In this document: piece after piece, positions 8,894 to 17,064 of the stretch
How positions within the stretch are numbered: the stretch's first letter is position 1
Layout of the letters: each line of letters begins with the position of its first letter
From: CAZGSV01 sp964528605
GTDB taxonomy: Bacteria > Armatimonadota > Zipacnadia > CAZGSV01
Direction: 5' to 3'
Assembly (NCBI GenBank): GCA_964528605.1
Contig: CAZGSV010000013.1
Location: forward strand, 1 to 52,393
DNA: 52,393 nucleotides
Program-made: the position numbers and the translations under genes
The notes under the pieces: generated by a model
What the model saw: the letters and a program-made list of their open reading frames with translations, nothing else
Database searches by the model: none
Told to the model about the DNA's origin: nothing

Positions 8894-10188
8894 GCGCCGG
8901 CCCCCCCCGCTTGCGGCCCTTGCGCGCGGTGCGCTACGCTCCGGCGCTCGCCGACCAACTGCCCCGCCTCCTTGCCCCCCCCTACGACCTCATCAGCCCG
9001 CCGCAGCAGGCCGAACTCTACCACGCCCACTCGCACAACATCGTCCGCCTCATCCTAGGCAAGGAATGCCCCGGCGACAGCCCCCGCGACAACCGCTGCC
9101 TGCGCGCCGCCCGCTCCCTCCAGCAATGGCTCGCCGAAGGCATCCTGGCTCAGGACTCTCAGCCCGCGCTCTACCTCTACTGCGTCGAATACCAGAGCGA
9201 GCAAGGCGAGCGGCGCCGGGCCGAGGGCTTGCTCGCCATGCTCCGCCTGAGCACTCCCGACGCGCCCGTGCTGCCGCACGAGTCCATTCGGCCGGCGCCC
9301 GTCGAGTACATCCTCGAACTCACCAAGCGCACCGGCGCGCAGCTCAGCCCCGTGATGACCGTCTATCAAGACTCGGATCACCAGGTGCGCCAGACCCTTA
9401 GCGAGATTGATTGGGGCGCTCCCCTCACCGACACCACCCTCGGCCGCGAGCGCCACTTGCTCTACGCCTGCGCCGACCCCGTCAAGCTCGCCGACCTCGA
9501 TCACGCCCTGGGCAAGCAGCCTATTCTCATCGCCGACGGCCACCACCGCTACCAGGCGGCGCAAGTGTACCGCGATTGGATGGCCCACCACGGCGGCGAG
9601 CCCGACGGCCGCCACAACTACATTCTCACCTGGCTCCAACCCATCGGGGGGGGCCTGTCCATCTGGCCCACCCATCGCGTCGTCCGCCTGCGCGACCTCT
9701 CGCCGGAGGAAGCGTTGGCGCGAATCCAGGAGCTGTGCGAGCTGGAGCGCCTGGCGGGCGTGACCTCGTGGCGCGAGGCGGCGCAGCCGTTGCACCCAGG
9801 CGCCGTGCCGCCCCTCGGCCCCCGCTTCGTTGCCCTCTATGGGCCCCCTTGCGAGGCCGCGGTGCTCACCGCCACGCCGCGCGCGGCCGAGGAACTCGAG
9901 CGCCTAACCGTTCACCCCGAGTGGCGGCAACTCGACGTCGTGATGCTCGAGGAAGTGCTGCTGCGCGGCGCACTCGGCCTAGCCAGGGAGGACATCACCT
10001 ATCATCACGACCCGAGCGAGGCCTGGGGCCTAATCACCGCCGGCGAGGCGAACATGGCGTTTCTGCTCAACCCGCCGACGATGGAGCAGGTGCAGGCCAT
10101 CGCCGTCGCCGGCCGCCGCATGCCCGCCAAATCAACCTACTTCCACCCCAAGCCCCTCTCCGGCATCGCCCTAGCCCTCCTCACCTGA
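8890..10188 (+). CDS. DUF1015 family protein with DGHHR motif
   Basis: Conserved protein of unknown biochemical function, 432 residues from the ATG at 8890. That ATG overlaps the surE stop (ATGA), which is why it is preferred to the ATG at 8869. Family marks are LRPLRAVRYAP near the N-terminus, LAPPYDLIS, the IADGHHRYQAA motif at about 214-224, and the C-terminal FLLNPP ... MPAKSTYFHPKPLSG. DGHHR-type motifs also occur in ParB/Srx-fold proteins, including free-serine kinases. DUF1015 genes are often found next to serA in other bacteria, as here. A role in serine or phosphoserine metabolism is therefore a reasonable inference. Confidence 0.85.
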   Translation: MSAGPPRLRPLRAVRYAPALADQLPRLLAPPYDLISPPQQAELYHAHSHNIVRLILGKECPGDSPRDNRCLRAARSLQQWLAEGILAQDSQPALYLYCVEYQSEQGERRRAEGLLAMLRLSTPDAPVLPHESIRPAPVEYILELTKRTGAQLSPVMTVYQDSDHQVRQTLSEIDWGAPLTDTTLGRERHLLYACADPVKLADLDHALGKQPILIADGHHRYQAAQVYRDWMAHHGGEPDGRHNYILTWLQPIGGGLSIWPTHRVVRLRDLSPEEALARIQELCELERLAGVTSWREAAQPLHPGAVPPLGPRFVALYGPPCEAAVLTATPRAAEELERLTVHPEWRQLDVVMLEEVLLRGALGLAREDITYHHDPSEAWGLITAGEANMAFLLNPPTMEQVQAIAVAGRRMPAKSTYFHPKPLSGIALALLT

Positions 10189-10194
10189 CCGGCC

Positions 10195-10395
10195 TGTAGG
10201 GGCCCCGACCCTGTCGGCGCCCGCCCTAGGGGCGACTCCGCGAGTCGCCCGGTGTGGGAGCGCCCTTCAGGGCGCGACAGCGAGGCCGGAATTCCTGCCT
10301 GCCCGCCGCAGGAGACGCCCGCGACCCCGCCGACGGCGGGGCCGAGACGTAGGGGCCCGCCTGAGGCGCGCCGGCCCTGTCCCCTTTTCGGTGTG
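10195..10395. repeat. Intergenic cluster of GC-rich palindromic repeats
   Basis: Between two convergent genes there are several hairpins in a row. GGGCGACT (10230-10237) pairs with AGTCGCCC (10243-10250), GCGCCC (10260-10265) with GGGCGC (10270-10275), and CCCCGCC with GGCGGGG around 10325-10341. TAGGGGC motifs recur at 10197, 10227 and 10350. The 18 bp at 10354-10371 are an exact inverted match to 2713-2730 inside a coding sequence. It may also serve as a two-way terminator. No ORF is credible here. Confidence 0.7.
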
Positions 10396-10401
10396 CGTGG
10401 C

Positions 10402-11739
10402 CTATATCGCGTAGACGTCCTCGCCTAACTCGATCGCCTGCTTCTTGGCGATGGACTCGTTGCCCTTGCACACCACCACGGCGGAGGCGAGGGCCTGGTC
10501 CGCGGTGCACGGCGGCTCCAGGCCGAACTTGATGGCGCGGTAGAAACCCTCGATCTCCAGGCGGTAGGCTGCCATGCGGTCGAACTCCTTCACGGTGCCG
10601 GGCGCCTGCGCCTGCCCGCCGCCGATGTCGGCAAGACGACTCGCCGTGGCCTCCATCACCGGCCCGCCTGCGCCTTGGGTCATGGCCACCTCCGTCGCCT
10701 TGTCGTCCTCGCCCTCCTTGAAGAGCATAGCCTCGGACTCATGGGCCAGGATGATGGTGCCCTTGGTGCCCATGAACTGCTCGTAGTAGTCGTCGAAGGC
10801 GTTGGTGGTGAGGGAGGTGAAAGTGGCAGTGGTGCCCTTGGGGCTGAGTTTGTTGGGGCCGTACTCCACGGTCACGAACACGTGATCGGCGACGTTCCTG
10901 CCGTCCTTGGTCCAGTAGTAGAGTCCGCCGGCGCCGTAGATGCGCTTGGCCTTGGTGTCGGAGAACCAGTCCACGACGTCCAACTGGTGGCTCCCCAGTT
11001 CGGCCATGAGGCCCTGCGAGTACTTCTCGTAGAGACGCCAGTTGACCAGTTCCTCCAGGCTACCGTAGCCATAACGGGTGGGGTCGAACTGGGGCTCCTT
11101 CTTCTGCAGTTCGGCCAGGTCGGGCACGTCGCGGCGCCAGTCGCCGTTGCGGTGCCAGAGGGTGCGCGCGTAGTAGATCTCGCCGATGAGGCCTTCCTCG
11201 ATCATCTTCTTGGCGCTGGCGTAGAGCGGGTTAGCGCGGCGCTGATGGCCGATCTGCAAGATGCGCCGGTTGTCGCGGGCCGCGCGGGCCATCTTCTTGC
11301 AGCCCTCGACATCCCAGGCCATGGTCTTCTCGCAGAGCACGTGCTTGCCCGCGTTGAGGGCGTCCACGGCCATCTGCGCGTGCATCCAGAGCGGCGTGGC
11401 AATGAACACCGCCTCGAGGTCATCGCGCGCGAGCATCTTGTGATAGTCATCAGGGTATATCTCGGGCTTGGGCGCCTTGCGCTCCTTGATGACCTCGAGC
11501 GCCTCGTCCCGGCTGTCCGGGCGTATGTCGGCGATGGCCTTGAACTCGATGTACTTGGTCGGGGCCTGTTCCATAAGCACCCGGCCCTCGCTGCCGCTGC
11601 CGATGATGCCGACGCGCAGGGGGCGGTCGTGCACGTCCTTCGACTCCACGGCATAGCCGAAGGCGCCCACCGCCGGCAGCGTCACCAGGGCCTTGAGGAA
11701 GTTGCGCCTGCCGATTCGCTTCTGTTCCTCGGTCAACAT
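10402..11739 (-). CDS. Gfo/Idh/MocA family oxidoreductase with Tat signal
   Basis: NAD(P)-dependent sugar or cyclitol oxidoreductase family, 445 residues. The N-terminus has a twin-arginine motif (RRNFLK at about 11-16) and a hydrophobic stretch, so export by Tat is likely. The Rossmann domain shows RVGIIGSGSEGRVL, EAVFIATPLWMHAQMAVDALNAGKHVLCEKT (EKT where many members have EKP), and the C-terminal half has LGSHQLDVVDWF. Substrate cannot be assigned. It is the last gene of a leftward operon, starting 1 bp after the DoxX-like stop. Tat-exported members are common in Planctomycetes, Armatimonadota and Acidobacteria. They may act with cofactor bound before export. Confidence 0.87.
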   Translation of the reverse strand: MLTEEQKRIGRRNFLKALVTLPAVGAFGYAVESKDVHDRPLRVGIIGSGSEGRVLMEQAPTKYIEFKAIADIRPDSRDEALEVIKERKAPKPEIYPDDYHKMLARDDLEAVFIATPLWMHAQMAVDALNAGKHVLCEKTMAWDVEGCKKMARAARDNRRILQIGHQRRANPLYASAKKMIEEGLIGEIYYARTLWHRNGDWRRDVPDLAELQKKEPQFDPTRYGYGSLEELVNWRLYEKYSQGLMAELGSHQLDVVDWFSDTKAKRIYGAGGLYYWTKDGRNVADHVFVTVEYGPNKLSPKGTTATFTSLTTNAFDDYYEQFMGTKGTIILAHESEAMLFKEGEDDKATEVAMTQGAGGPVMEATASRLADIGGGQAQAPGTVKEFDRMAAYRLEIEGFYRAIKFGLEPPCTADQALASAVVVCKGNESIAKKQAIELGEDVYAI

Positions 11740-11740
11740 C

Positions 11741-12310
11741 TTACTTGCTTGCCTCCTCCGATTGCGCCGCGGCCGTCGCAGCGGACGCGCGCGCCTGTTT
11801 GCGCTGCGCCCACTTGGCCCGCAGCCGCTGTATCCATTCGTGCAGGGCCAGGTCCAGCCCCGCCATCTTGCCGGTATCGAAAGCCACGATCACCACGAGC
11901 GCCAGGAACTCCACCAGGTTCTTGTCCACCCACAGGTAGTTGCCTTCGCCGGGCGCCGCCAGAACTCCGATCCAGGGCGGATTGGAGAGGTAGTAGAGCG
12001 CCAGCATCAGCATGCCGCCGACCGCCGCCGCGCGCGTGAGCAAGCCGGCCATAAGCCCGAGCCCGACGGCAATCAACCCTATCTCGTTCATCAGGTCAAC
12101 GAGGCGCAGCGCTGTGGGATTGGCCGCCATCCAGTGGAAGGCGCCGGCAAAGGGGCCCACCGCCCGCTCCAGGTAGCCCGCCGCGGACCAGGCCGGATGC
12201 GTGACCTTGATGAAGCCCTCGTAGAGGAAGTGCCAACCGATGGCGAGCCGCAGCACGACCAGCGCCGCATGCTGCCAACGGCCGTCGTTGGGTGACGGTG
12301 TCGCGCTCAA
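11741..12310 (-). CDS. DoxX family integral membrane protein
   Basis: Small membrane protein of 189 residues with about four hydrophobic helices: HAALVVLRLAIGWHFLYEG, LMNEIGLIAVGLGLMAGLL, AAAVGGMLMLALYYL and NLVEFLALVVIVAF. The LRLAIGWHFLYEGFIKVTHP start and the W-x-G motif region are typical of DoxX/TQO-small-subunit-like proteins, which are linked to membrane redox steps. Its start overlaps the ApbE-like stop by 4 bp (ATGA), so the genes are translationally coupled. The Ala/Gln-rich C-terminal tail is probably cytosolic. The exact electron partner is unknown. Confidence 0.82.
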   Translation of the reverse strand: MSATPSPNDGRWQHAALVVLRLAIGWHFLYEGFIKVTHPAWSAAGYLERAVGPFAGAFHWMAANPTALRLVDLMNEIGLIAVGLGLMAGLLTRAAAVGGMLMLALYYLSNPPWIGVLAAPGEGNYLWVDKNLVEFLALVVIVAFDTGKMAGLDLALHEWIQRLRAKWAQRKQARASAATAAAQSEEASK

Positions 12311-13431
12311 ATCAGGACCTCCACGTCTTTGTGCTCGGCGCCGATGCTCACCACCTGCACTGCGCCGCCGTGCTCACCGGGCAAGAACAGCAGCCCCGAC
12401 ACCTCAGGGCGGCTAGCGCAGTACAGTTTCGCATTCTCGGCCCCCATTATGCAAAACGCCGTGGAGAGGGCCTCGGCCGCCGCTGCCGTGGGAGCGAAGG
12501 CGGTGGCGCTCAAGATGCCTTCGACGGCTAGGCCGGTGCGTGGGTCTATCAGATGGCGCTCGCCCCCCCCGCCTGCTGGGGTCGCCGGACGTCGCGCCGC
12601 CGAGGTGGACATGGCTTGCTCGCGCAGCCGCACTCTGGCCGCCTCGGCGGGCAACTGATCGTTCGTCCTGGGCGTTGCCCCGGCGCCGGGCGCCTCATCC
12701 GGTCTGGCTTTGGCGAGAGGGTGTCTCACGGATACTGTCCACCCCTCGCCGTCCGCGGCCGTACCGATGGCCCTAATGCTGCTGAAGCCACCATGGACGA
12801 GCGCGTGCTCCACCCCCGCAGCGCGCAGCCGCTCCACGAGGCGGTCCACTGCGTGGCCCTTGCCGATGGCGCCCAGGTCCAACTCCACACCCTCGGTGCG
12901 GAAACGCACTTGGGTTCTGGCCGCATCAAGAGAGAGGTGGCGAAGGCCGACTAGTGCCCGCGCCGCCTCGACCTCCGCCTGGGATGGCGCCCGCCCTTCG
13001 GCCTGGGCGTTGGCCCAGACGCGGATCAACGGGCGGGCGGTGATGTCGAAGGCCCCCCCCGTCTGCTCGCCTAGAGCCAGCGCGAGTAAAAGGAGGTCGA
13101 AGAGGCCCTTCTCGACGGAGACCGGTTGGTGGAAGGCGCGGCGGTTGATCTCGCTCAGTTCGCTCTTCGGGCGGAAGACGCTCATCTGCTGCTCGAGCGG
13201 CTCCAGCAGCGACAGCGCCTCCTGCGCGGCCCGAAGCGCTCCGTCCTCGTCCGCGCGCACGAAGGTCTCGAAGTGGCAGGCCATCGCCCGCCGCCGCAGG
13301 CGCACCAGGCCCTCCTGTTCCTCGCGTAATACCGGCTCGGCTCCGAGCCCCTCTCCGCCGCGCTGGTACGCCGCAGCGCCCAGCAGACCTGGCAACGCGA
13401 TCTTACGTAGGAAGTCTCTCCTGCCGCTCAC
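12307..13431 (-). CDS. apbE: ApbE-like FAD:protein FMN transferase with Tat signal
   Basis: Flavin transferase family that attaches FMN to Thr or Ser of extracytoplasmic flavoproteins using FAD. It has 374 residues from a GTG start. The N-terminal GRRDFLRKIALPG is a twin-arginine signal; many ApbE proteins are lipoproteins, so a Tat signal is a variation. Family motifs are MACHFETFV, FDITARPLIRVW, LDLGAIGKGHAVDRL, ALVHGGFSSIRA and HLIDPRTGLAVEG (metal site). An insertion of about 40 residues lies between RHPLA and HLIDP. It heads the apbE-doxX-Gfo/Idh/MocA operon, suggesting a periplasmic redox function. Confidence 0.88.
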   Translation of the reverse strand: MSGRRDFLRKIALPGLLGAAAYQRGGEGLGAEPVLREEQEGLVRLRRRAMACHFETFVRADEDGALRAAQEALSLLEPLEQQMSVFRPKSELSEINRRAFHQPVSVEKGLFDLLLLALALGEQTGGAFDITARPLIRVWANAQAEGRAPSQAEVEAARALVGLRHLSLDAARTQVRFRTEGVELDLGAIGKGHAVDRLVERLRAAGVEHALVHGGFSSIRAIGTAADGEGWTVSVRHPLAKARPDEAPGAGATPRTNDQLPAEAARVRLREQAMSTSAARRPATPAGGGGERHLIDPRTGLAVEGILSATAFAPTAAAAEALSTAFCIMGAENAKLYCASRPEVSGLLFLPGEHGGAVQVVSIGAEHKDVEVLI

Positions 13432-13560
13432 ACCATCAGCCTGAAGCGAAGAGCCGGCGGCATAAACCCTTCATGCTCACCGCAGGCTCGCGTGCACCCA
13501 GCACAACGCAGCCTTTCACTCGGCGCTGCGCTGTACTCTAGCGGCCGGCGGAGAGGAGAG

Positions 13561-13902
13561 TCAATTCAGCGAGACCGATGCCTCCGCCGCGCGCCTCTTG
13601 CGCCGACGCCGCGCCGTGCCGGGCTCGCCCAGTTCATAAGCAACCGGTGCCGCGGCCTCGTACTCCTCGCAGAGCACTGACCCTGCGCGGCCCCTTGAGT
13701 AGGTGCAATCAGCGGCTCGCCCGCAACTGGCGCACAGGCCGCCGAAAGCCAGCCGCGCGCGTGGAGCCTCCGGCCTCACCAGCCGCAGGCTGGCGCGCGC
13801 GGGAAAGCCTTCGAAGTCATCGCAGTTAACCACGCCGCGGCTGGGCCACGGATGCACGCACGCGGGCTCGTTCCGGCACACCTTACAGATGCCTTTGGCC
13901 AT
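13561..13902 (-). CDS. Small Cys-rich protein with two CX2CX5CX11C units
   Basis: Unrecognised protein of 113 residues. It has two copies of the same cysteine spacing: C6-x2-C9-x5-C15-x11-C27 and C57-x2-C60-x5-C66-x11-C78. Each copy ends in an acidic run (CDDFE, CEEYE). This strongly suggests two zinc ribbons or iron-sulfur/rubredoxin-like sites. The ATG at 13902 is preferred, though a GTG at 13926 in frame would add eight residues. It lies 45 bp downstream of the glutamate-synthase-like gene on the same strand. It could therefore be an electron-transfer partner or metal-binding accessory of that enzyme, which is inference. The tail is Arg/Ala rich (RRRRKRRAAEA). Confidence 0.65.
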   Translation of the reverse strand: MAKGICKVCRNEPACVHPWPSRGVVNCDDFEGFPARASLRLVRPEAPRARLAFGGLCASCGRAADCTYSRGRAGSVLCEEYEAAAPVAYELGEPGTARRRRKRRAAEASVSLN

Positions 13903-13947
13903 TCCGCTCGTTTCTCTTCTCACCACTGCCCCGCTTCGCCATACCGC

Positions 13948-15522
13948 TCAGCCGAGAATCTGGGCCACTTCCTCCTGGTCCACTTCCATCACGTGCCTAA
14001 TGCCGCTCACCTCGGCCGCCTCGCGCGTGAGCGCCGCCAGGTCGTTGCGCTCGAGATGACAGAGAGCGAACTTGCGCGCGCCGGCCATCAACTGACGCAG
14101 GCCCTGCGCCAGACGCTCGAAGTAGGTGAAGACGGCGATCGCGCCCGGCGGGATGTGCTCGAAGGTGTCAGGGTAAATCCGCCGCAGCGCCAGAGCGCCG
14201 ATGAAGACCTCCTCCACCGTGCTGCCGTAAGAGCGGTACTGGGCCGCCAGGGAACCCGTGCGGATCTGCTCGCCCACGGTGCGGCCCACCATCGCCGCCG
14301 TTAGCGGCCCGCGGGCCATTCCCGCCAACCTCGCGTAAGGAGCGCCCAGGGCCAGTGCCTTGAAGATTTGGTCCTCCATGGTGATGCCGCCGGCAAAGGC
14401 GACCGCGGGGACGTACTCGCCCTTCTGCGCCAGGCGTTCGCAGTACTCTCGCGTCAGAGACCACAACTCGACCGAGGGAACGCCCCACTCATTCATCATC
14501 CGCCAGGGGCTCATGCCCGTGCCGCCGCCGGCGCCGTCCACGGTCAAGAGGTCTATCCGGTACTTGGAGCACAACTTGACCGCGCGCGCCAGGTCCGCGG
14601 GACGGTAAGCCCCCGTCTTCAGGAACACCCTCTTCGCCCCCAGAGCGCGCAACTGCTCCACCCGGCGGGCAAAGTCCTCCTCGCTCACCATGCCCAGGCG
14701 GCTGTGGCGCTCGAACTCCTTGAAGCGGCCGCGCCGGAAGGCCTCGATGACGTCGGCGTCAGTCGGGTTCGGCAAAACGATATAGCCGCGCTCGTAGAGG
14801 CGCTGCGCTTTGCTGAGGTTGTCTATCTTGACCTCGCCGCCGATGTCCTTGGCCCCTTGCCCCCACTTGAGTTCGACGGTCTCCACCTTCAGGTCCTCCA
14901 GGGCGTACTCCAGCACGCCGAGGTGGGTGTCCTCGACGTTGGCCTGCACCACGATCTGCCCCCGGCCGTCGCGCTCCCAGCGTCGATAGGTGTCAACGCG
15001 GTGCTCCATGTCGGGGCTGCGCCCGATACGGCCGTTCCTCATGGCCGCTTCGTCGTCCATGCCGCAGACGTTCTCGCCGATGGTAAGGGGAACGCCGCTG
15101 ATGGCGGCGCCAACGGCGATCTCGTCCCAGTGCCTGCGGGCGATGTCGGTGGAGCCCAAGCCGGGGATGATGATGGGCAGGGCGCACTTGACGGGCTCGC
15201 GGTCGCCAAAGGACACGGTCAGATCAACCGCCGGGAAAACCGCCGCCTCAGGCGTTGCTTCCACGCCCACCGCCCCGACTGCCGTGCCCATGATGTTGAA
15301 GTGCGAGAGGTCTACCGGGTAAGCCTTCTCCGCCCCCGCGGTGATCTCTCCGTAGGGCTGCGGGTAGATGACCTCAGCGCCACGAATGGCGCTCTTGCCT
15401 ACCTCGCACAGCCCGACACAACCGACGAGGCAGGTAACGCACAGTCCGCTCAACGGACTGACCGACGACACTCGGTTCCGCGTCCGCGTCGCAGCGCTGG
15501 CCCCCAGCCGGCTGAATGGCAT
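13948..15522 (-). CDS. FMN-binding glutamate synthase domain protein (GltB-like central domain)
   Basis: 524-residue protein of the stand-alone glutamate synthase/FMN-binding domain family. It has no glutaminase domain, so it is not a full GltB. The N-terminus has C28, C31, C35 and C39 (CVTCLVGCVGLC), which could bind an iron-sulfur cluster. The barrel has VELKWGQGAKDIGGEVK, VFLKTGAYRPADLA, LLTVDGAGGGTGMSP (FMN phosphate and glycine loop) and AFAGGITMEDQIFKALALGA. Members from archaea and anaerobes have been linked to ammonia assimilation or other flavin redox chemistry; the substrate here is open. A good promoter lies 75-110 bp upstream. The Cys-rich gene follows in the same direction. Confidence 0.82.
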   Translation of the reverse strand: MPFSRLGASAATRTRNRVSSVSPLSGLCVTCLVGCVGLCEVGKSAIRGAEVIYPQPYGEITAGAEKAYPVDLSHFNIMGTAVGAVGVEATPEAAVFPAVDLTVSFGDREPVKCALPIIIPGLGSTDIARRHWDEIAVGAAISGVPLTIGENVCGMDDEAAMRNGRIGRSPDMEHRVDTYRRWERDGRGQIVVQANVEDTHLGVLEYALEDLKVETVELKWGQGAKDIGGEVKIDNLSKAQRLYERGYIVLPNPTDADVIEAFRRGRFKEFERHSRLGMVSEEDFARRVEQLRALGAKRVFLKTGAYRPADLARAVKLCSKYRIDLLTVDGAGGGTGMSPWRMMNEWGVPSVELWSLTREYCERLAQKGEYVPAVAFAGGITMEDQIFKALALGAPYARLAGMARGPLTAAMVGRTVGEQIRTGSLAAQYRSYGSTVEEVFIGALALRRIYPDTFEHIPPGAIAVFTYFERLAQGLRQLMAGARKFALCHLERNDLAALTREAAEVSGIRHVMEVDQEEVAQILG

Positions 15523-15604
15523 CCGTGCTCACCCCTAAGCGGTAGCAGAGGTTCTCGCGGGGCCCGCACCGGTTCCCAGAAGCCGGCCCCGCCGTTGTGC
15601 AGGT

Positions 15605-15633
15605 ATACTACCACTTACGGAGCCGCAGTGCAA
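15605..15633 (-). promoter_or_regulatory. Sigma70-type promoter for the glutamate-synthase-like gene
   Basis: Read leftward: TTGCAC (15633-15628), 17 bases, TAGTAT (15610-15605). Both hexamers and the spacing fit the consensus well. The predicted start of transcription is about 75 bp before the ATG at 15522. Confidence 0.5.
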
Positions 15634-15680
15634 CTGAATACCAGGCCACAAGTGTGACGAACAGGGTTACTTAGGCGCTT

Positions 15681-16631
15681 CTACTCCCCGAGAAGTGCGT
15701 TAACCCCCACCCCGAGGGCTAGAGCTATCCTCAGCAGCACTGTTAGCGAGGGTCTTATGGCGCCACTTTCCATCTGCGAGATAGCGCTGGGCGAAAGCCC
15801 CGCCATCTCCGCCACCCGCGCCTGCGACAACCCCCTCTGCTGCCGCAGCGTGCGCATGCGTGGCCCCAGCGCCCTCAGCGCCTCCTCCTCGCCGCCCCCT
15901 AGCGCCGCGACGCCGAAGTCGGGCTGCCCGTCCCGCACCTTGAACGGGTGTGCCACGCCTATGCGGGCGTTCTCCCGTCCCACTAACTTCCGCGGGACAA
16001 GTTGGTCTTTGCCCTCCACTATGCATAGCTCGATGAACACTTGAGTGATGTGTTTGAGGTTGGCGAGAAAACTCTCCGAATGGGCGCCCTTCTCCAGCAG
16101 CCAGTAGGCCACCGTGCGCAGATCGTACAACTTGGGGCAGACGTGCGCGAAGAACCTGAGCACCTGGGCCTCGTGGGCCCACAACTCGAGCATCCCAGTC
16201 AGGCTGTCGAAGACATAGCGGTCAGGGCCGTGCTGTCGCTCGAGCGCGGCAAGGGCACTCTGGACTTCCCCCGGGTTGGCCGGAGAACTCACCCGCACGA
16301 CCGACCCCGAGCCCCGGCCTTCGCCGCTTTCGTAGAACGCCGCGAACACGGGGTCGCCCTCCCCCTTGCCCGAGGTGAAGCAGTCGAGCAAGGTCAGATC
16401 GGCGGGCGCGGCCCAGGCGCGCACCCGGGTCAGGGCCGTCTGGGGCGAGGAGTTGAAACTGACGAAGACTACGCGCTGGCCTCCCTTGCCCGCGGCGCGG
16501 ACGAAGGGGGCCAGAAAAGCGTCCGTGGGAGCCCCGGAGTCGGTCTCCCAAACCACGTTGTCGCCGACGCGGACACCCCCCAGTAGATCGTCTAGGGCTT
16601 CGATTCCTGTCGTGAGCGCTTGTGGAGGCAT
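15681..16631 (-). CDS. KaiC/RecA-like domain without Walker A fused to XRE-type HTH
   Basis: 316-residue two-domain protein. Residues 1-250 have a KaiC/RecA-like layout: LTTGIEALDDLLGGVRVGDNVVW at the start, a conserved-looking VVFVSFNSSP strand, DRYVFDSLTGMLELW in the Walker B position, and LRTVAYWLLEKGAHSE. The phosphate-binding loop expected after VVW is ETDSGAPTDAF, which has no GxxGxGK[ST], so ATP binding of the usual kind is doubtful. Residues from about 257 are a clear XRE helix-turn-helix (RQQRGLSQARVAEMAGLSPSAISQMESG). It is probably a transcription regulator whose sensor is a pseudo-ATPase. Stand-alone transcription unit. Confidence 0.75.
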   Translation of the reverse strand: MPPQALTTGIEALDDLLGGVRVGDNVVWETDSGAPTDAFLAPFVRAAGKGGQRVVFVSFNSSPQTALTRVRAWAAPADLTLLDCFTSGKGEGDPVFAAFYESGEGRGSGSVVRVSSPANPGEVQSALAALERQHGPDRYVFDSLTGMLELWAHEAQVLRFFAHVCPKLYDLRTVAYWLLEKGAHSESFLANLKHITQVFIELCIVEGKDQLVPRKLVGRENARIGVAHPFKVRDGQPDFGVAALGGGEEEALRALGPRMRTLRQQRGLSQARVAEMAGLSPSAISQMESGAIRPSLTVLLRIALALGVGVNALLGE

Positions 16632-17064
16632 AAGGGTGGCACCTGCCGAGTTTTGGTGGGGATTATAGTGCCCTCAGTGGGACTGTCAATCCGGGGTGAG
16701 CCTGGGCTGCGGACGGGGTAGGTCGGCGCTCGGATCGATTACCTGTCTGCCCGCGTCGCTGGCCTGGGGTGAGCAGAGCCGCTGGACTGAGGCCCGGCGC
16801 GACAGCCGTCGAGGGGCAGAGTCGGCAGGCCGAACGCCACGCGTAATGCGTAGTAGCGTCCGGGTTTGCCCTGCTCTGTTGAGAAGGTGCTCTTGGCCTA
16901 GCCGGCCTCACCGGGATCGCACGGGGATGTAGCGTCCCCCGCCTCTGGCGGGGCACCGGGCGCCGAACGTCCGGCAGGGACGCCGGACGCTATAACCCAG
17001 AGCCCCCGGCTGGGGGTGTTTTCAACAGAGCAGGTTTAGCCCCGACGCACAGCCGCCTCCGCCT
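16632..17064. other. Intergenic region, 433 bp, holding a repeat element
   Basis: No credible gene. Leftward and rightward ORFs here are short, Arg/Pro rich and lack ribosome-binding sites. The right half (16852-17034) is taken up by palindromic repeat units and an inverted repeat, listed separately. Confidence 0.6.
16852..17034. repeat. Palindromic element bounded by 16-bp inverted repeats (MITE-like)
   Basis: CCTGCTCTGTTGAGAA at 16870-16885 is inverted at 17019-17034 (TTTTCAACAGAGCAGG) with 15 of 16 matches. Between them lies GTAGCGTCC (around 16929) answered by GGACGCTAT (around 16985). Nested hairpins CCCGCC/GGCGGG and CGTCCGGC/GCCGGACG sit inside. TAGCGTCCGGG also precedes the left arm at 16854. 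The unit is about 165 bp with no coding capacity. TAGCGTC-type arms recur at 51713-51826. Confidence 0.6.

Noticed and set aside
16663..16956. Leftward ORF of 97 codons upstream of the KaiC-like gene
   Set aside because: Arg/Pro/Ser-rich, crosses repeat arms, no start signal, no recognisable similarity.
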